DNA of 64,000 bases from Rhipicephalus microplus (lineage: Eukaryota > Arthropoda > Arachnida > Ixodida > Ixodidae): assembly GCF_043290135.1 (NCBI RefSeq), contig NC_134700.1, forward strand, positions 76,686,000 to 76,749,999. Direction: 5' to 3'. Below the pieces are notes generated by a model. That model had not been told where the DNA came from. It saw only the letters and a program-made list of their open reading frames with translations, and ran no database searches. Numbering within the stretch: position 1 is the first letter of the stretch; each line of letters starts with the position of its first letter. Below are positions 44,301-55,884 of the stretch, piece by piece. A program made the translations under genes and the position numbers.

Positions 44301-44980
44301 AAAGGTAGATGAAAACACAACAATGTCGTGTGAATAACAAAGGCAGGTCTTTCATTTTACACCACGAAGAAACGTATCTATATAGCGCTAAATTGTTGCC
44401 GGTGCGTTGCACAGGCCAAATGGCATTACGTTAAATTCGTATAGCTTGTCCGGCGTAGCAAAGACGCATTTTTATGTCAGCCTCATTCATAGGATTTTCT
44501 CAGCAACCCGACCGTAGGTCAAGGCTGAAAAAAGAATTCGCTCCTCTTAATGTGTCCCAGGCGTCATCTATTTGAGACATAGGATAAATACTTGCGCGTG
44601 GTCTTATTTAGCACATGATAATCAACTCAGAAACGAACGGAGCCATGTTTTTTCTTCACTAAGACGATCAGAGAAGCCCAGGAACTGAAACATGGCCGTG
44701 TTATCTTGTGTGATAACTTATCATCAATTTGTTCTTCAATGAGTTTTCTTTCAGATTGAAAGATAAGATAGGACCGACGGCGAATAACACCAGAACCATC
44801 AGTTTCAATGTGGTGTAGAGCCACGGGAGTTCGACTCAGTGTAATGGCACAGCTATCAAAGCAGGCCATATGCTTAACTAAAAGCGCCAATAGCGCTGCG
44901 GACTGGGCGGATGTTAGATCGGAACCGATGATTTCGCCGGTAGAGGAAGAACTCGCACCTGACGTAGGTTGTGACGATCA
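44301..44980 (-). pseudogene. RT fingers and palm of element D
   Basis: VALHHIETDGSGVIRRRSY, FSSWASLIVLVKKKHGSVRF, then broken palm. The catalytic box at 44336-44325 reads Y-S-H-D in the context CLCYSHDIVVFSSTF: the first Asp is His and the preceding Leu is Ser. A stop lies just before it. Confidence 0.84.
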
Positions 44981-45625
44981 TGACGGGCAAAGTGCTGCGA
45001 TGGAGGTCAGTGCAGAGGCGTCCAATATCGCTACAGTCATGCCCTTGGGTAAAATAATTGATTCTGCGGTTGTGTGGCAAATGGGCAGCAGCGCGCGGCC
45101 ATAGGACAACCGGAGCAGACAGGAGGCGACGAGAATTCCACGAGAAGTGCAGCGAGCAGCAAGGGCAACTAAGGCGTCGCCATCGGTAAATTGGCTAGAT
45201 GACACAGCTACCACGTGTTCATGGCCAGGGCGTAAAACACAGTCTTCAGCGACTGTCAAGTTGAAGATCAATAAAAGCGGCTCTGACAGAGATGCATCCG
45301 TTGTATCCGCGATGTGAATGTCATGCTCTTTATATGATACGACAGCCGAGGCGGAATGTAGCAAGTCTCAGCACAGAATAACTACACGAATGCACGTGCG
45401 TAGCACAATACATTCGATGTGGTGACGTAAGCCGTCAGTGAAAACGCGAGCCGTACACTGTCCTTCAGTTTGGATGAGTACGTCATTTGATCCACGCAAC
45501 ACAGGTCCTACATAAGGGGTTCTGATTTTATGGAGCCGCGAGTACAAGTCTCTACGTATAACAGAAGTCGCGGCACCGGTATCAACAGGCGCGTACACAG
45601 GAACACCTTCAATATTCACTGACAA
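44978..45625 (-). pseudogene. Retropepsin and linker of element D
   Basis: PVDTGAATSVIRRDLYSRL (active site, about 45589-45533) leads to a stop at 45368. The second signature is not clear. Linker frame 45364-44978 carries GHEHVVAVSSSQFTD and RGILVASCLLRL. Confidence 0.78.
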
Positions 45626-45699
45626 CAGGTTGAACAGGAAAACAGAAGGTGCTTTTGATGACCGGCGGGACGCATATTTCCCTCTAAAAACTACAATCC

Positions 45700-46014
45700 T
45701 TAGATTTCCTAGTGTTGATCAATAGAATGGCACAGGTGGAGAAGCAGCGATGCCGAGTGTCGGTAGGGTAATAGAGAGCATTTGCAGAAGTGGTAGTCCT
45801 GATGTTGACATGGGGACGCTGGAGGAGACGGTGACCAGTACTGCGTGAACGGGTAGGAGTCTGAACCATAATAATCGGGTCTTCGATACCGGTCCTCCTC
45901 GAGCTCAGCATAATATCGTCGTTCATCCTGCTGGCGGCGGTGGCAGTAACGACATACGTGGCCTCGGATGCCGCAGTAAAAACAAACAGGACGGGACCAA
46001 CGCACGGAGCATAA
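45700..46014 (-). pseudogene. gag nucleocapsid of element D
   Basis: An intact CCHC knuckle, CFYCGIRGHVCRYC (about 45987-45946), is followed by RRQQDERRYYAEL and a Ser/Pro-rich tail. The Ruka SINE lies immediately upstream in the coding sense. Confidence 0.86.
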
Positions 46015-46269
46015 GATTGATTGATTGATATGTGGGGTTTAACGTCCCAAAACCACTATATGATTATGAGAGATACTGTAGTGGAGGGCTCCGGAAATTT
46101 CGACCACCTGGGGTTCTTTAACGTGCACCCAAATCTGAGCACACGGGCCTACAACATTTCCGCCTCCATCGGAAATGCAGCCACAGCAGCCGGGATCAAA
46201 CCCGCGCCCTGCGGGTCAGCAGCCGAGTACCTTATCCACTAGACCACCGCGGCGGGGCATGGAGCATAA
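46006..46269 (-). mobile_element. Ruka-type tRNA-derived SINE, copy 1
   Basis: The 246-bp SINE (46015-46260) is flanked by a 9-bp duplication GGAGCATAA (46006-46014 and 46261-46269). On the minus strand it starts CCCCGCCGCGGTGGTCTAGTGG (A box) and has a B-box region GGCGCGGGTTTGATCCC. The body carries TGCTCAGATTTGGGTGCACG and the end GACGTTAAACCCCACATATC, with an ATCAATCAAT tail. It is inserted into gag of element D. Confidence 0.93.
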
Positions 46270-47300
46270 CAGGGTGGAACAGGTACTATAACCCGCACAG
46301 AAGCCAAATGGCTACAAGTAGTATCACCAGGCCCACATATGTCCGAAAGAGGCGTAATTTCAGCTATATGCGCATATATGGGCCTCACTGGTTCATCAAT
46401 TGATGCTGTCGAAGTCGTCATGGAAGCCACATCACAGTATGTAGGCCGCGTTCGTGCTGGTGGAGGGACCGTCGCTGTCGATGTTGTCATGGCCGCAAGC
46501 TCCTGCTTCACACGAATCCGCTGGCCGAATGGTGCTGATGGCGTCGAGACAGCAGTGAGCCGCTGCTGTTCCAGGCCTCCAAGTTCTTGACGGATGATGG
46601 CGCAGATTATCACTTTCAAATGAGACGAAAACATAAGGCGAGGATCGCTGTCTTGTTAAAGTCGGAGCGACTGCAACCTATGAAGGCGTTGGCATGCCAA
46701 AATGTTTTTAACTGCAGTGTTACTGTCACCAGCCAAGGCGTTAAATGCAATTGAGCTGATTCCTTTAAGAATGTGGCGAACGCGCTCGGCTTCCGTCATA
46801 TCGCTGTTCGCAAGGCGACAGAGGGCCAAAACATCCTCAATATACGAAGTGTATGTCTCGTGAGGATACGAACCAGTGTTGCCAGCTTCTGTTTTGCGCT
46901 TTCGGAACCACCTGATGAGCAGCTTTGTGGCAAAGGTCAATCAATCAATAAAGTCCATTTCGTAGTTGAAATGCCACGTTTTGACTACGCCGGTCAGATA
47001 TAATGGGAGATAACTGAATTTCCCCGCTTCGATCGAGTGATTAGCTGAACTGACAAGTTGTAAAGGTCGAGCCATTCCTCGATGTCGTCACCGCGGAGAC
47101 CCGCGAACATGGGTGGTTCGCGCGTAGGGGCTGGAGACAGTGGACGAATGGAGGGTGGCCGCAGGCATTGCTGCGAGACGGTAAGGACTACGTGTTGGTT
47201 CCGTTGTCTGCATGGCTTTGGGGGTGGCCGGGCGCAAGCGGCAACCGGATCGCTGCTCCAGGTGGGACACAAACACTGGAGAACGTCTAGAGCTTTACCA
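46270..47300 (-). pseudogene. gag capsid region of element D
   Basis: PPMFAGLRGDDIEEWLDLY (about 47110), WFRKRKTEAGNTGSYPHETY, YIEDVLALCRLANSDMTEAERVRHILKG (about 46840) are gag capsid blocks. VIICAIIRQELGGLEQQRL follows (46620). A stop or frame change at about 46945-47000 separates the first and second parts. Confidence 0.83.
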
Positions 47301-47459
47301 TGCACCTCCACCACTATGAAAGATGCAGAAAGTTTCACCACGCAAGAATGTTTATTCCGCAATGATTGCCTCGGCTCATAACAGCAACGAATGAGGCCAA
47401 TCGCGATGATGATATTTATGTACAAGTGAGAACGATGAAGTACGATAATTGTGCTTCCA
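47300..47459 (-). repeat. Primer-binding site and 5' LTR of element D
   Basis: The LTR spans 47317-47459 (TGAAAGATGCAG to TTCCA). TGGTGGAGGTGCATGG on the minus strand just left of it (about 47300-47314) is the primer-binding site. Confidence 0.8.
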
Positions 47460-47479
47460 ATACGTATAGATGTTCGAAC

Positions 47480-48845
47480 TGGCGTATTTAAACAGTCACT
47501 TGTTTACTGTTGCGTGACCATATGAATAGCAACATTAGCATTAGCAACACCAGATGCGGTAAAGTGATATGTGGCGCTTGTGCCAGCGAGGATGGTGGCG
47601 CTGGACACTCCTAGATCAGTGAGATTCAGTGGACTGCGCTTCACTGCAATTATCGTTCATCCGATGCCATGGCTGTATGGTGAAAGTACGTACGTACTGC
47701 TTATGAGATTGGATAGCCAGCACTGAAACCACAGTTCGCGTTTCGTGAACATCACGGTATACTTGAAAAGCAGTTCCGAGACCTGGCATGGTTTTGTGGT
47801 AGAATACTTGCTTGCACGCAAAATGCTTGGAGTTTGATTCTTATTAATGATATATGTTTGTGCAATAAACGCTGCCGATGCAAATTTTTTCGAATCAAAG
47901 CTCTTTAGGACCGACATAATTGGCGTCCCTTACGGCCCACACAACACAAACCGAAGCTGAACACCTGCACCACAATAAACGAAAGCATATGTGTACACAA
48001 CCGACTTTTTTGTGTAATCACCGATACTACAGCACACTACGTGATCACCCGTGCTGTCCATCTTTCCATCCGGGCGCCTATTCATCTGTCCGACCACGCA
48101 TAAATCCGTCCGTTCATCCGTGCGTCCGTCTGTTCATCCCTCCATGTAGACGCTCACCTCTCTATCCTTCTGCGCGTCCGTCCGTTTTTCTGTCCGTCCT
48201 TTAAACAAGTCAGGAACTTCAACGTAAAAATTATGAACCTTAAGACCTATAGCTTCACCCACTCCACATCATTCAGACGCACTAACTTTTCTTAACGCGC
48301 TTGAACTAAATTTACCAATGTCTGGGCGTGTCGTTGATTCATTGATATAAACTGTCAATCACCATTCACTGCATTGCACTTACCTAAAGTTGATCCCATC
48401 CCTATGTAACGTATGTTTTATAGGAGTACATATGTCACCTTTACAAAAATGGATGGCCATCGCTGCATTTCTAAGTGACGCTTCACGAACATTACGGCCT
48501 ATTTGAATAGCATTTGGAAACCTGACGGGGTTTTGTGGTAGAATATGTGTTGCCACGCAGAATACTGCGGTTCGCTTTCTGCTGGAATTCCAACATTTCT
48601 TTCTTTTTCATCGAGTAAACGTAGCTGGTGTCAGCTTTTTCTTACTGCTTAAGCGTTAAAATTACCCATGTGTGTTCTCGCCGTTGCTGGGTAGATATGA
48701 AGTGCGAATGACCTCTGGCATATGCCTGCCTACCAGTGGCACGTACTCGCCGTCCAAGGGCCGTGAGGCAAGTGCTTTCCTGTGTAGCCACCGCAGCAAA
48801 AACCTCTCTGGAGAGATCGTGCTACGGAATGCCCCGCGTATATGA
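47480..48845. repeat. Repeat family R, copy R2, two units joined by minisatellite
   Basis: First unit about 47530-48000 (GCAACACCAGATG, GGATAGCCAGCACTG, AAACGCTGCCGATGC). Minisatellite 48060-48205 of CCGTCCGTTCATC words. Second unit about 48210-48800 (GTACATATGTCACCTTT, CGCTTCACGAACATTACGG, GTGGCACGTACTC). The blocks repeat in the same order, as in a head-to-tail arrangement. Confidence 0.75.
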
Positions 48846-48869
48846 TATAAAATTATGAATTTCTTTTAA

Positions 48870-49117
48870 AATCACTAACAATGACTTATGACTAAAAAGC
48901 GGTTCCCTACCAATGAACATTGCAGGGTGTAAAGGTATATGTTTTCGGTAGGGTAATGGAAAATGCTGTTTTCTTAGAGTTTCTAAGTGTTTGCACTAAA
49001 TTAACATGTGAAGGACTGTTAATGCTTCACCACATCTGTCACACAATGGTGAATCGCCAGCGGACAAAAGATATGTGTGTGTCGTGTATGTGTGTCCTAT
49101 CCTGAGTCTCGTTAGTA
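48870..49117 (-). pseudogene. C-terminal zinc motif of LINE copy 2
   Basis: Minus-strand sequence near 49060-48990 encodes LLSAGDSPLCDRCGEALTVL in the position of the copy 1 zinc motif. The end aligns with ALFHYPTENIYLYTLQCSLV-like sequence of copy 1. Similarity to copy 1 stops near 48855. Confidence 0.72.
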
Positions 49118-49807
49118 TTACCTCTGTATGACGCGATTTTGATACTGGCAGCCAATGACCAAGGTGTGGCCTAATAATGTGTAGTTTATTTTGTGTGTGT
49201 GTGTGTCACACTTGCTCTGCCAGTATTCCCTGAGGTTTCGTTTGAGAGACGGCTTAATATTAAGGGCCGGGATTAATATGGGTGTAGGGGCAGTGCTTTT
49301 GTGGACGGATGCAGTGAGCTGATCCGCCCTCACGTTGCCTTGGATCTCACGGTGCCCTGGCACCCAGCACACTACAACATGTTGTTTGAGTGTGTATAGT
49401 GTGCACAAAATGGAGTAAAGTGAGACAACGACCGGGTTTTTTTGTTTTTTAAGACTGTGCAGAGCCGTTACCACACTGAGGTAGTCTATAAATTACTGCT
49501 TTTTGTATTTGTAATTGTTGATGTGTTTAGCTGCCACAAGTATCGCGTAAGCTTCCGCTGTGAAAATACTTGTGCCTGGATGTAGAGGGCCCGCATCCGA
49601 AAAGGATGGGCTGACAGCAGCGTAGGACACAGAGGAGTTAGACTTGGAGGCATCTGTAAAGAACGCAGGACGTGTGTATTTGTGTTGAAGTTCCAGGAAG
49701 TATGTTCGGATATGGGCAATAGGGGCATGTTTTGTAACTTCTAGGAAAGACACATCGCAGTCTATAGTCTGCCACTGCCACGGTGGCGGGTATGCTACAG
49801 GAGCCAT
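49118..49807 (-). pseudogene. RNase H of LINE copy 2
   Basis: FFTDASKSNSSVSYAAVSPS (TDAS intact), FTAEAYAILVAAKHINNYK, then a frame change near 49490, and SLKKQKNPVVVSLYSILC with HVVVCWVPGHREIQGNVRAD (DxH-type end). It is better preserved than copy 1. Confidence 0.88.
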
Positions 49808-49909
49808 TCAACTGTGTTCAAGTGACACTCCAGTTTCTTCAGCTAAACCCTTCAGGCGAACTGAGAAGGGCTGCCTCATCGAAGGCCTGTTTTGAAACAG
49901 AATGGAGCT

Positions 49910-51513
49910 CTACAGATCAATAATGGTAGAGTATGAGGGGTGCTTCTTGTCTGCTTTCACCTTAAGAAAATATACAAAGGACATGTAAGTTCTCTGTAGA
50001 TGAAGCGACCATTCATTTGACTCAACGTAAAGGCTTTCTACAGGGCTGGTGCGAAAAGAACCCGTAGAAAGGCGGATGCCCAAATGGTGCACGGGGTCCA
50101 GCATCTTCAAAGCACTTTGAGTTGCAGACTGATAAACAACGGCCCCATAATCTAAGCGGGTGCGAATGGGGCTTCTATACAGATTCATGAGGCATTGCCT
50201 ATCACTACCCCAAGTAGTACGTGACAACGCTTTTATAACAATCATGGCTTTTATACATTTTGTTTTTAAATACTTGATGTGCGGTACAAAGGTCAACTTG
50301 TTGTCCAAGATTAAGCCTAATAATTTATGCTCGGCTTTGACAGACAGACGTTGCTCATTCAGTCGAATGTCAGGTTCCGAGTGCATGCCTCTCCTTCGAA
50401 AGAACAAGACACACGTGCTTTTTTTGTGGGTTAAGTCGAAATCCATTTTCATCTGCCCATTTGGAGACCTTGTTTACACCCAGCTGAACCTGCCGCTCAC
50501 ACATTGCCAAGTTGCATGAATTGAAGCCAAGCTGAACGTCGTCGACATATGTACTATCGAACATATTGCAGGGGATGGACAAGTGCAAGGAATTCATTTT
50601 GATAATAAAAAGTGTGCAACTAAGTACACCACCTTGTGGTTTGCCTGTTTCCTGGACAAATGTTTGGGAGAGAACACTGCCTACACGGACACGGAATGTC
50701 CGGTTTAACAGGTAAATTTCGATTATATGAAACATTCTTCCGCGCACACCAAGGTGGGACCGGTCTCTTAGAATTCCAAAACGCCATGTTGTATCATAAG
50801 CCTTTTCAATATCGAGGAACACAGAGACGAAATATTGTTTATGGACGAAGGAGTCTCTGATCTGGGCCTCGATACGAACTGAAAGCTTGGTTATATGCCT
50901 CGTATCTAGTGGATTTGTGTTCGAGTTTCTGCTTTTCAATTCTTGTTCTGTAATTTTGGAAAGTGTCAGTATAGTGGGACGAGCTGGATACCCGTTCAAA
51001 GTGTGCATCGAGGAAGTTTGCCTGATCTTCCAAGGTATCACCCTGAGTGTTTACGAGTGGGAGTGAGTGTACTTTTCTTCCTGCTACCCTACGAACCATG
51101 TTCCACACTTTGGCCTCTTGTGTATATGAATTTATCCCCGATGAAAAGTTGTGCCAGCTCTCTCTTCTGGCCAGCCGACGCGTTCTCCTGCCTCGAGATT
51201 TTATTTTCTTAAAGCTCTTAAGGTTTTCCGCTGTCGGCGAGTTCCAGAGCAACCTCCATGCCCTGTTCTGTTCCTATCGCGCATTCTGACACTTAGTGTT
51301 CCACCACGGGACGTGTCGTTTGCCGGGCAGTCCAGATGTTTTGTGGAGTGCACTTGGCTGCTGCGTCAGTAAGAAAAGCCGTGAAGTACTGCACAGCTTC
51401 ATCTATGCCTAATCCGCATATGTCAGTCCAATTTAGGTGAGTAAGCTTTTGAAATTGTTCCCAGTCGGCTTTGTTTACCAGCCATTTCGGAGCATGTGGA
51501 GGACATTCATATG
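49910..51513 (-). pseudogene. Endonuclease tail and RT of LINE copy 2
   Basis: Just inside the E insertion (51513 downwards) the endonuclease-RT linker resumes with ECPPHAPKWLVNKADWEQF. RT N-terminus: NFSSGINSYTQEAKVWNMV (about 51130). Palm: VHKQYFVSVFLDIEKAYDTTW (first catalytic Asp in the D-I-E-K-A-Y-D block), GKPQGGVLSCTLF, STYVDDVQLGFNSC (YVDD intact), DENGFRLNPQKK. The next frame 50452-49910 has LILDNKLTFVPHIKYLKTKC. A region of RT upstream of VHKQYF appears deleted compared with copy 1. Confidence 0.88.
51510..51513. repeat. Target-site duplication of element E, left
   Basis: ATAT, matching 57163-57166. The LINE reading frame is restored if E and one ATAT are removed. Confidence 0.8.
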
Positions 51514-51682
51514 GTCACGATGAGTCACAAGTACTGGGGGATTTAATGAACGACCGGGTAGTTAGCTCTAGGACGATGCGTCAGTCGTGGCTGGCTCTCG
51601 AGCAGAGAAGAAAGCACGCGATCTTCTTTTTCCTCCAGATTGGGAGCCGCTCTTGCTGTCGACCCACTACGTGCTGGTGGCA
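51514..51682 (-). repeat. 3' LTR of element E
   Basis: GGTCACGATGAG to GGTGGCA. The first base is G where the other LTR has T, and the G run at 51537 is one shorter. Confidence 0.95.
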
Positions 51683-51914
51683 TTATCCCCCCTTCCGAAA
51701 AGAAAAAAAACAAGTCCCAAAAAGAGGAAAGAAAAGTACATACCATCACCGCGATGCTACTACATAGGCACGTGAAAAAGAAATTGGAAATTCGGATAAA
51801 GTGAAAGTAAAAATTGAAGAGCGTGCCAATTTAAGAAACGTCAATGAACGAGAAAGCAAGTTCACACAAATAAACAAAAAAAAACACAAAGAAGGCTGTA
51901 CGGTAAAGGAAAAG

Positions 51915-53193
51915 TTACGAGCAACGCACAATAAATGGTTTCATGCGCAACACATGAACGACGTCCGGCCTCAGCCGTGTCCTGCTCCGGGCATGGGGTG
52001 TTGAGTCCGGAACCACTTCGTAGTTCACGTCACTGACGCGGCGTAACACTTTATATGGGCCAAAGTACCGGCTCAGCAACTTTTCACTAAGGCCACGGCG
52101 GCGGACGGGCGTCCACACTCAAACTTGATCTCCGGGGCTGTAAAACACTTCTCTGTGGCGGGTATTATAGCGTCGTGCGTCTGCCTGCTGTTGCTGGCTG
52201 ATGTGCAGTCGCGCGAGCTGCCGGGCTTCCTCAGCACGCTCTGCGAATTCTTCGGCGTCAGTTGCCAACTCGTCTTCGTCTTGACACGGTAGCATAGAGT
52301 CTAGCATGGTCTGCACTTCGCGGCCGTAGAGAAGCCAAAATGGCGTGAATCGCGTGGCCTCTTGCACGGCGGTATTATACGCGAAGGTCACGTAAGGTAA
52401 GATCCGGTCCCATGTTTTGTGCTGTACGTCGATGTACATTGAGATAATGTCTGCGAGGGTCTTATTCAGTCGCTCGGTAAGTCTGTTGGTTTGCGGGTGG
52501 TACGCAGTCGTCCTTCGGTGTCTGGTGTTGCTCAGTTTGAAAACTTCGTCCGTAAGCTGCGCCGCGAATGCCGTCCCTCTGTCCGTTATTACACTGGAAG
52601 GAGCACCGTGTCGTAACACGATGTGGCGCATGAAAAATTGTGCTACCTCAGATGCCGTGGCTCGTGGGATCGCCTGGGTTTCAGCGTAGCGTGTCAAATA
52701 GTCGGTCGCGACGATCACCCATTTGTTGCTGTGACAGGGGAATCACCCATTTGTTGCTGTGACTCGGGCCATTTCCCGCAGACAGGGGAAATGGCCCGAG
52801 AATGTCCATGCCGCCTTGGTCGAATGGCGTGCAAGGTGCTTCAATGGGCTGAAGCAAACCAGCTGGCTTAACAGATGGTTGCTTTCGGCGCTGACATTCC
52901 CGACATATCTTGACGTACTTCTTGAGGCTTGCCGAAAGTCCTGGCCAATAGTACCTCTCACTCACTCTGGCAAGTGTCCGTGAGTAGCCCAGATGACCGG
53001 ATGTGGGTTCGTCATGGCAAGCGAAGAGGACGTCGTCTCGCATGTCTCGAGGAACTACCAGGAGGTGGGCACGGTTGTTCGAACGAGCGTTCTTCTTGTA
53101 CAGCACACCATCTCGAAGGCAGAACGACGGCAACGAGCGGAATAAATGACGTGGTATGATTGTGTCCTGGCCCTCTAAATGATCGATGATCAT
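51915..53193 (-). pseudogene. Integrase of element E
   Basis: Frame 53193-52681: HDEPTSGHLGYSRTLARV and CRECQRRKQP (HHCC zinc region), MDILGPFPLSAGN with catalytic Asp. Frame 52718-52119: VATDYLTRYAETQAI, VITDRGTAFAAQLTD (Asp), QTNRLTERLNK (Glu), LPYVTFAYNTAV, HREVFYSPGDQV. Frame 52118-51915: RRRGLSEKLLSRYFGPYKVL (GPY module), then VVHVLRMKPFI and the stop at 51915. All D-D-E residues remain. The frame break near 52740 is caused by a 25-bp duplication. Confidence 0.94.
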
Positions 53194-53214
53194 TTAGAGG
53201 GCCAGGACACAATC
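53158..53214. repeat. 27-bp perfect palindrome with 3-nt spacer in element E
   Basis: Arms 53158-53184 and 53188-53214 are exact reverse complements around GAT. It breaks the pol frame between RNase H and integrase, and one arm duplicates native coding sequence (DHLEGQDTI). Confidence 0.95.
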
Positions 53215-54452
53215 TCTGCGTCATCCCGCTGCCGTTTACTCAAGTCTGATGAGCTAATGGCGCCCGGGAAGCCTTCGTCTTCCTCTGCTTCCTGACTGAC
53301 GACTTGAAGGGGTGCGCGTGACAGGGTGTCAGCGTCTTCATGCTTACGGCCGGACTTATGAACGATGGTGACGTCAAATTCCTGCAGCCGCAAGCTCCAC
53401 CGTGCTAGCCGTCTTGAAGGGTCGCGTAGGCTTGCCAACCAGCAGAGGGCATGGTGGTCCGCCACTATCTTGAAGGGACGACCATAAAGGTATGGGCGGA
53501 ACTTGGTGATTGCCCACACGACTGCGAGGCACTCTTTCTCCGTAGTGGAATAATTCGCCTCGGCACGGGATAGAGAGCGGCTGGCGTAGGCTATCACTCT
53601 TTCGATGTCCTCTTGACGCTGAACGAGCACTGCACCGAGCCCGATGTTACTAGCGTCGGTATGGACCTCCGTGTCAGAATCATCGTCGAAATGAGCGAGA
53701 ACGGGCGCTGATTGCATGCGCTGTCGTAGCTCATCAAAAGCTGCTTGTTGCTCGTTTTCCCAGACAAACGGCGTGTCGTCCCTTGTGAGACGAGTCAGAG
53801 GTTCTGCTATCTGTGAAAAGCCATGAATGAATTGGCGATAGTAGACGCACAAACCAAGGAAGCGCCGGACGGCTTGCTTATCAACAGGAGCTGGTAATTC
53901 AGCAACAGCGGCAAGCTTGTCCGGATCGGGACGGATTCCTTCGGCGCTAACTAGATGTCCAAGAAATTTTAGTTCTTTATAGCCGAAGTGCCACTTCTGT
54001 GGCTTTAGTGTGAGGTCCGCCGATCGGATAGCCTCCAGCATGCTGCGCATGCGCTGAAGGTGCTGCTCGAACGTGGCAGAGAAGACCACCACATCATCAA
54101 GGTAGACAAGACAAGTCTGCCACTTCAGCCCTGTGAGGACAGTGTCCATCATTCGCTGGAAAGTTGCCGGCGCTGAACACAAGCCGAAAGAGAGTACTCG
54201 AAATTGGTATAGGCCGTCTGGAGCCACGAAGGCTGTCTTTTCGCGGTCTCGCTGATCTACCTCGATTTGCCAGTACCCGCTTTTGAGATCGAGAGAAGTG
54301 AAATAATGGGCACGACAAAGTCTATCTAGCGAATCGTCGATACGCGGTAGCGGGTACACATCCTTTTTGGTCACGTTGTTAAGCTTTCGGTAATCGACGC
54401 AGAAGCGTAGCGACCCGTCCTTTTTTTGACAAGCACGACTGGAGATGACCAC
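53190..54452 (-). pseudogene. RT and RNase H of element E (420 codons open)
   Basis: KKDGSLRFCVDYRKLNNVT, YFTSLDLKSGYWQIEVDQ, FGLCSAPATFQRMMD, LVYLDDVVVFSATF (canonical YLDD), LTLKPQKWHFGYKELKFLGH (Trp for the usual Cys), RNase [58 protein letters not shown] and HEDADTLSRAP. This is the longest intact enzymatic frame in the window. It ends at the snap-back palindrome before integrase. The beginning of RT is in another frame (54379-55050). Confidence 0.95.
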
Positions 54453-55884
54453 GGGCTGTTGGATGGTTCGATAACGCCATCGTCAAGAACTCGCGAACTT
54501 GCGTACGTATCGCTTCACGTTCTTTAGCCGACACGCGGTATGGGTGCTGGTGTATTGGGCGTGCGTCCTCGTACGTGATGATCCTGTGTTGAGTGATGAA
54601 CGTCTGGTGGATCTTTGAGCAACTTGCGAAGCAAGACCTGTACTCGAACAAGCGCGCTCGCAGCGCAGTCTGGTTATCGGTGGACGGATCAGGATTGATG
54701 TCAATGTTGCTCATTGATGTGTCTGCGTTATCCACCATTTCTGACGTGAGACAGTTGGTTACGTTTGCTACTTCGTGGGAAAACGCCATCGAAGTGCCAC
54801 GGAAAAGGTGTCGATGCTCGTTGCTAAAGTTTGTAACGAGCAAGTCAGATCGGCAGTCACGAACGTGTATTACACTTCTCGCTACACATATGCCTTGCTG
54901 CAGGAGGTGTTCTAAATTCGTCTCGGCCACCACATCGCCATCGCTCAAACCACAGCATGTTACGTCGACTAGAACACTGGCTCGGGGAGGAAGCGTCACG
55001 CTCTGTTCAGAAATACGGAGTACGTCGACACGCATTCCGTCATCCTGCACGTTGATTGCTCACTGGGCTGAGAACGTGACGCAGCGCTCTTGCAGATCAA
55101 TGATAGCTCCATTTTCCTGTAGAAAATTAACTCCCAGAATGACGTCACGGGAGCATTAACGTAGAACAAGGCAGCTTGCTACGAATGTGTACCCTTGAAT
55201 CTGTACTCTAGTTGCGCAGGCGCCCAGTGGAGTAACGACATGGCCACCAGCTGTCCAAATCTGCGAGTTATGCCACGGCGTGATTACTTTCTTCAGCTGC
55301 GTTGTCAGTTTCCCGCTCAGTAAGGAATTGTCTGCGCCGGTGCCCACTAACGCATTAACTACACAACCATCAATTGTTACTGCTATGTCGAGTGAAAGCC
55401 GGCAATCCTTTGCAGCAGCAGGTGATGTCGGACCAGTTTCTCTACGGTTCTGCGTCAATAGGAGGTCTTCAGCGCTTCGACCTTCAGCGACCCCGCCCCC
55501 AGAGGTCGCTTCGGCTAGTTTTCCCGGCGGGGCTGGGAGATTGTGCGGTAGAATACCGCTGGAGCGTTGATGAAAATCGCCTCGGTGATGGCGAGCGCGA
55601 CTGGCGCCCGGCAGACGGTGGTGCATGCTGCTGGGAGAGGTAGTTTTGGATGTCGCGTGGTCTCTGACCGTAACGGGGTGGCGGCGAGTACGCAGAGAAG
55701 CCGCGAAGCCCAAGACGGCGATAAGGGCACTGGCGGTACAAGTGATCAGCTTCTCCGCAGTGAAAGCGTAGAGGCCGATGAACGGGTGTGCGCCAGACAT
55801 CAGACTTCCGAGGAGACGAGTGGGGATCGTCGATGTACTGGACCGGTTGCACCGAACAATGGGCGACAGAAGCACCACGGACAA
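54379..55884 (-). pseudogene. Retropepsin, linker and RT fingers of element E
   Basis: Frame 55884-55156 has VNALVGTGADNSLLSGKL: the catalytic Asp of DTG is Gly (GGC at 55344-55342, a one-base transition). VILGVNFLQENGAIIDL follows near 55130. Frame 55050-54379 has the linker (TLPPRASVLVDVTC, HLFRGTSMAF) and RT fingers (HRIITYEDARPIHQHPYRVSAKER). A frameshift near 54430 separates it from the RT palm. Protease activity would be lost. Confidence 0.92.

Larger units (their letters stand above)
36254..47459 (-). mobile_element. Ty3/gypsy retrotransposon D, split by a LINE and a SINE
   Basis: LTRs at 36254-36403 and 47317-47459 bound a minus-strand gag-pol. Pol is interrupted between the integrase core (42413 onwards) and its C-terminal module (36440-36720) by I-clade LINE copy 1. 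Gag-pol is further interrupted by a Ruka SINE at 46015-46260. Removing both leaves about 5.3 kb, the usual size. The LTRs are clearly diverged (roughly three quarters identical). All domains carry stops or frameshifts. Confidence 0.9.
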
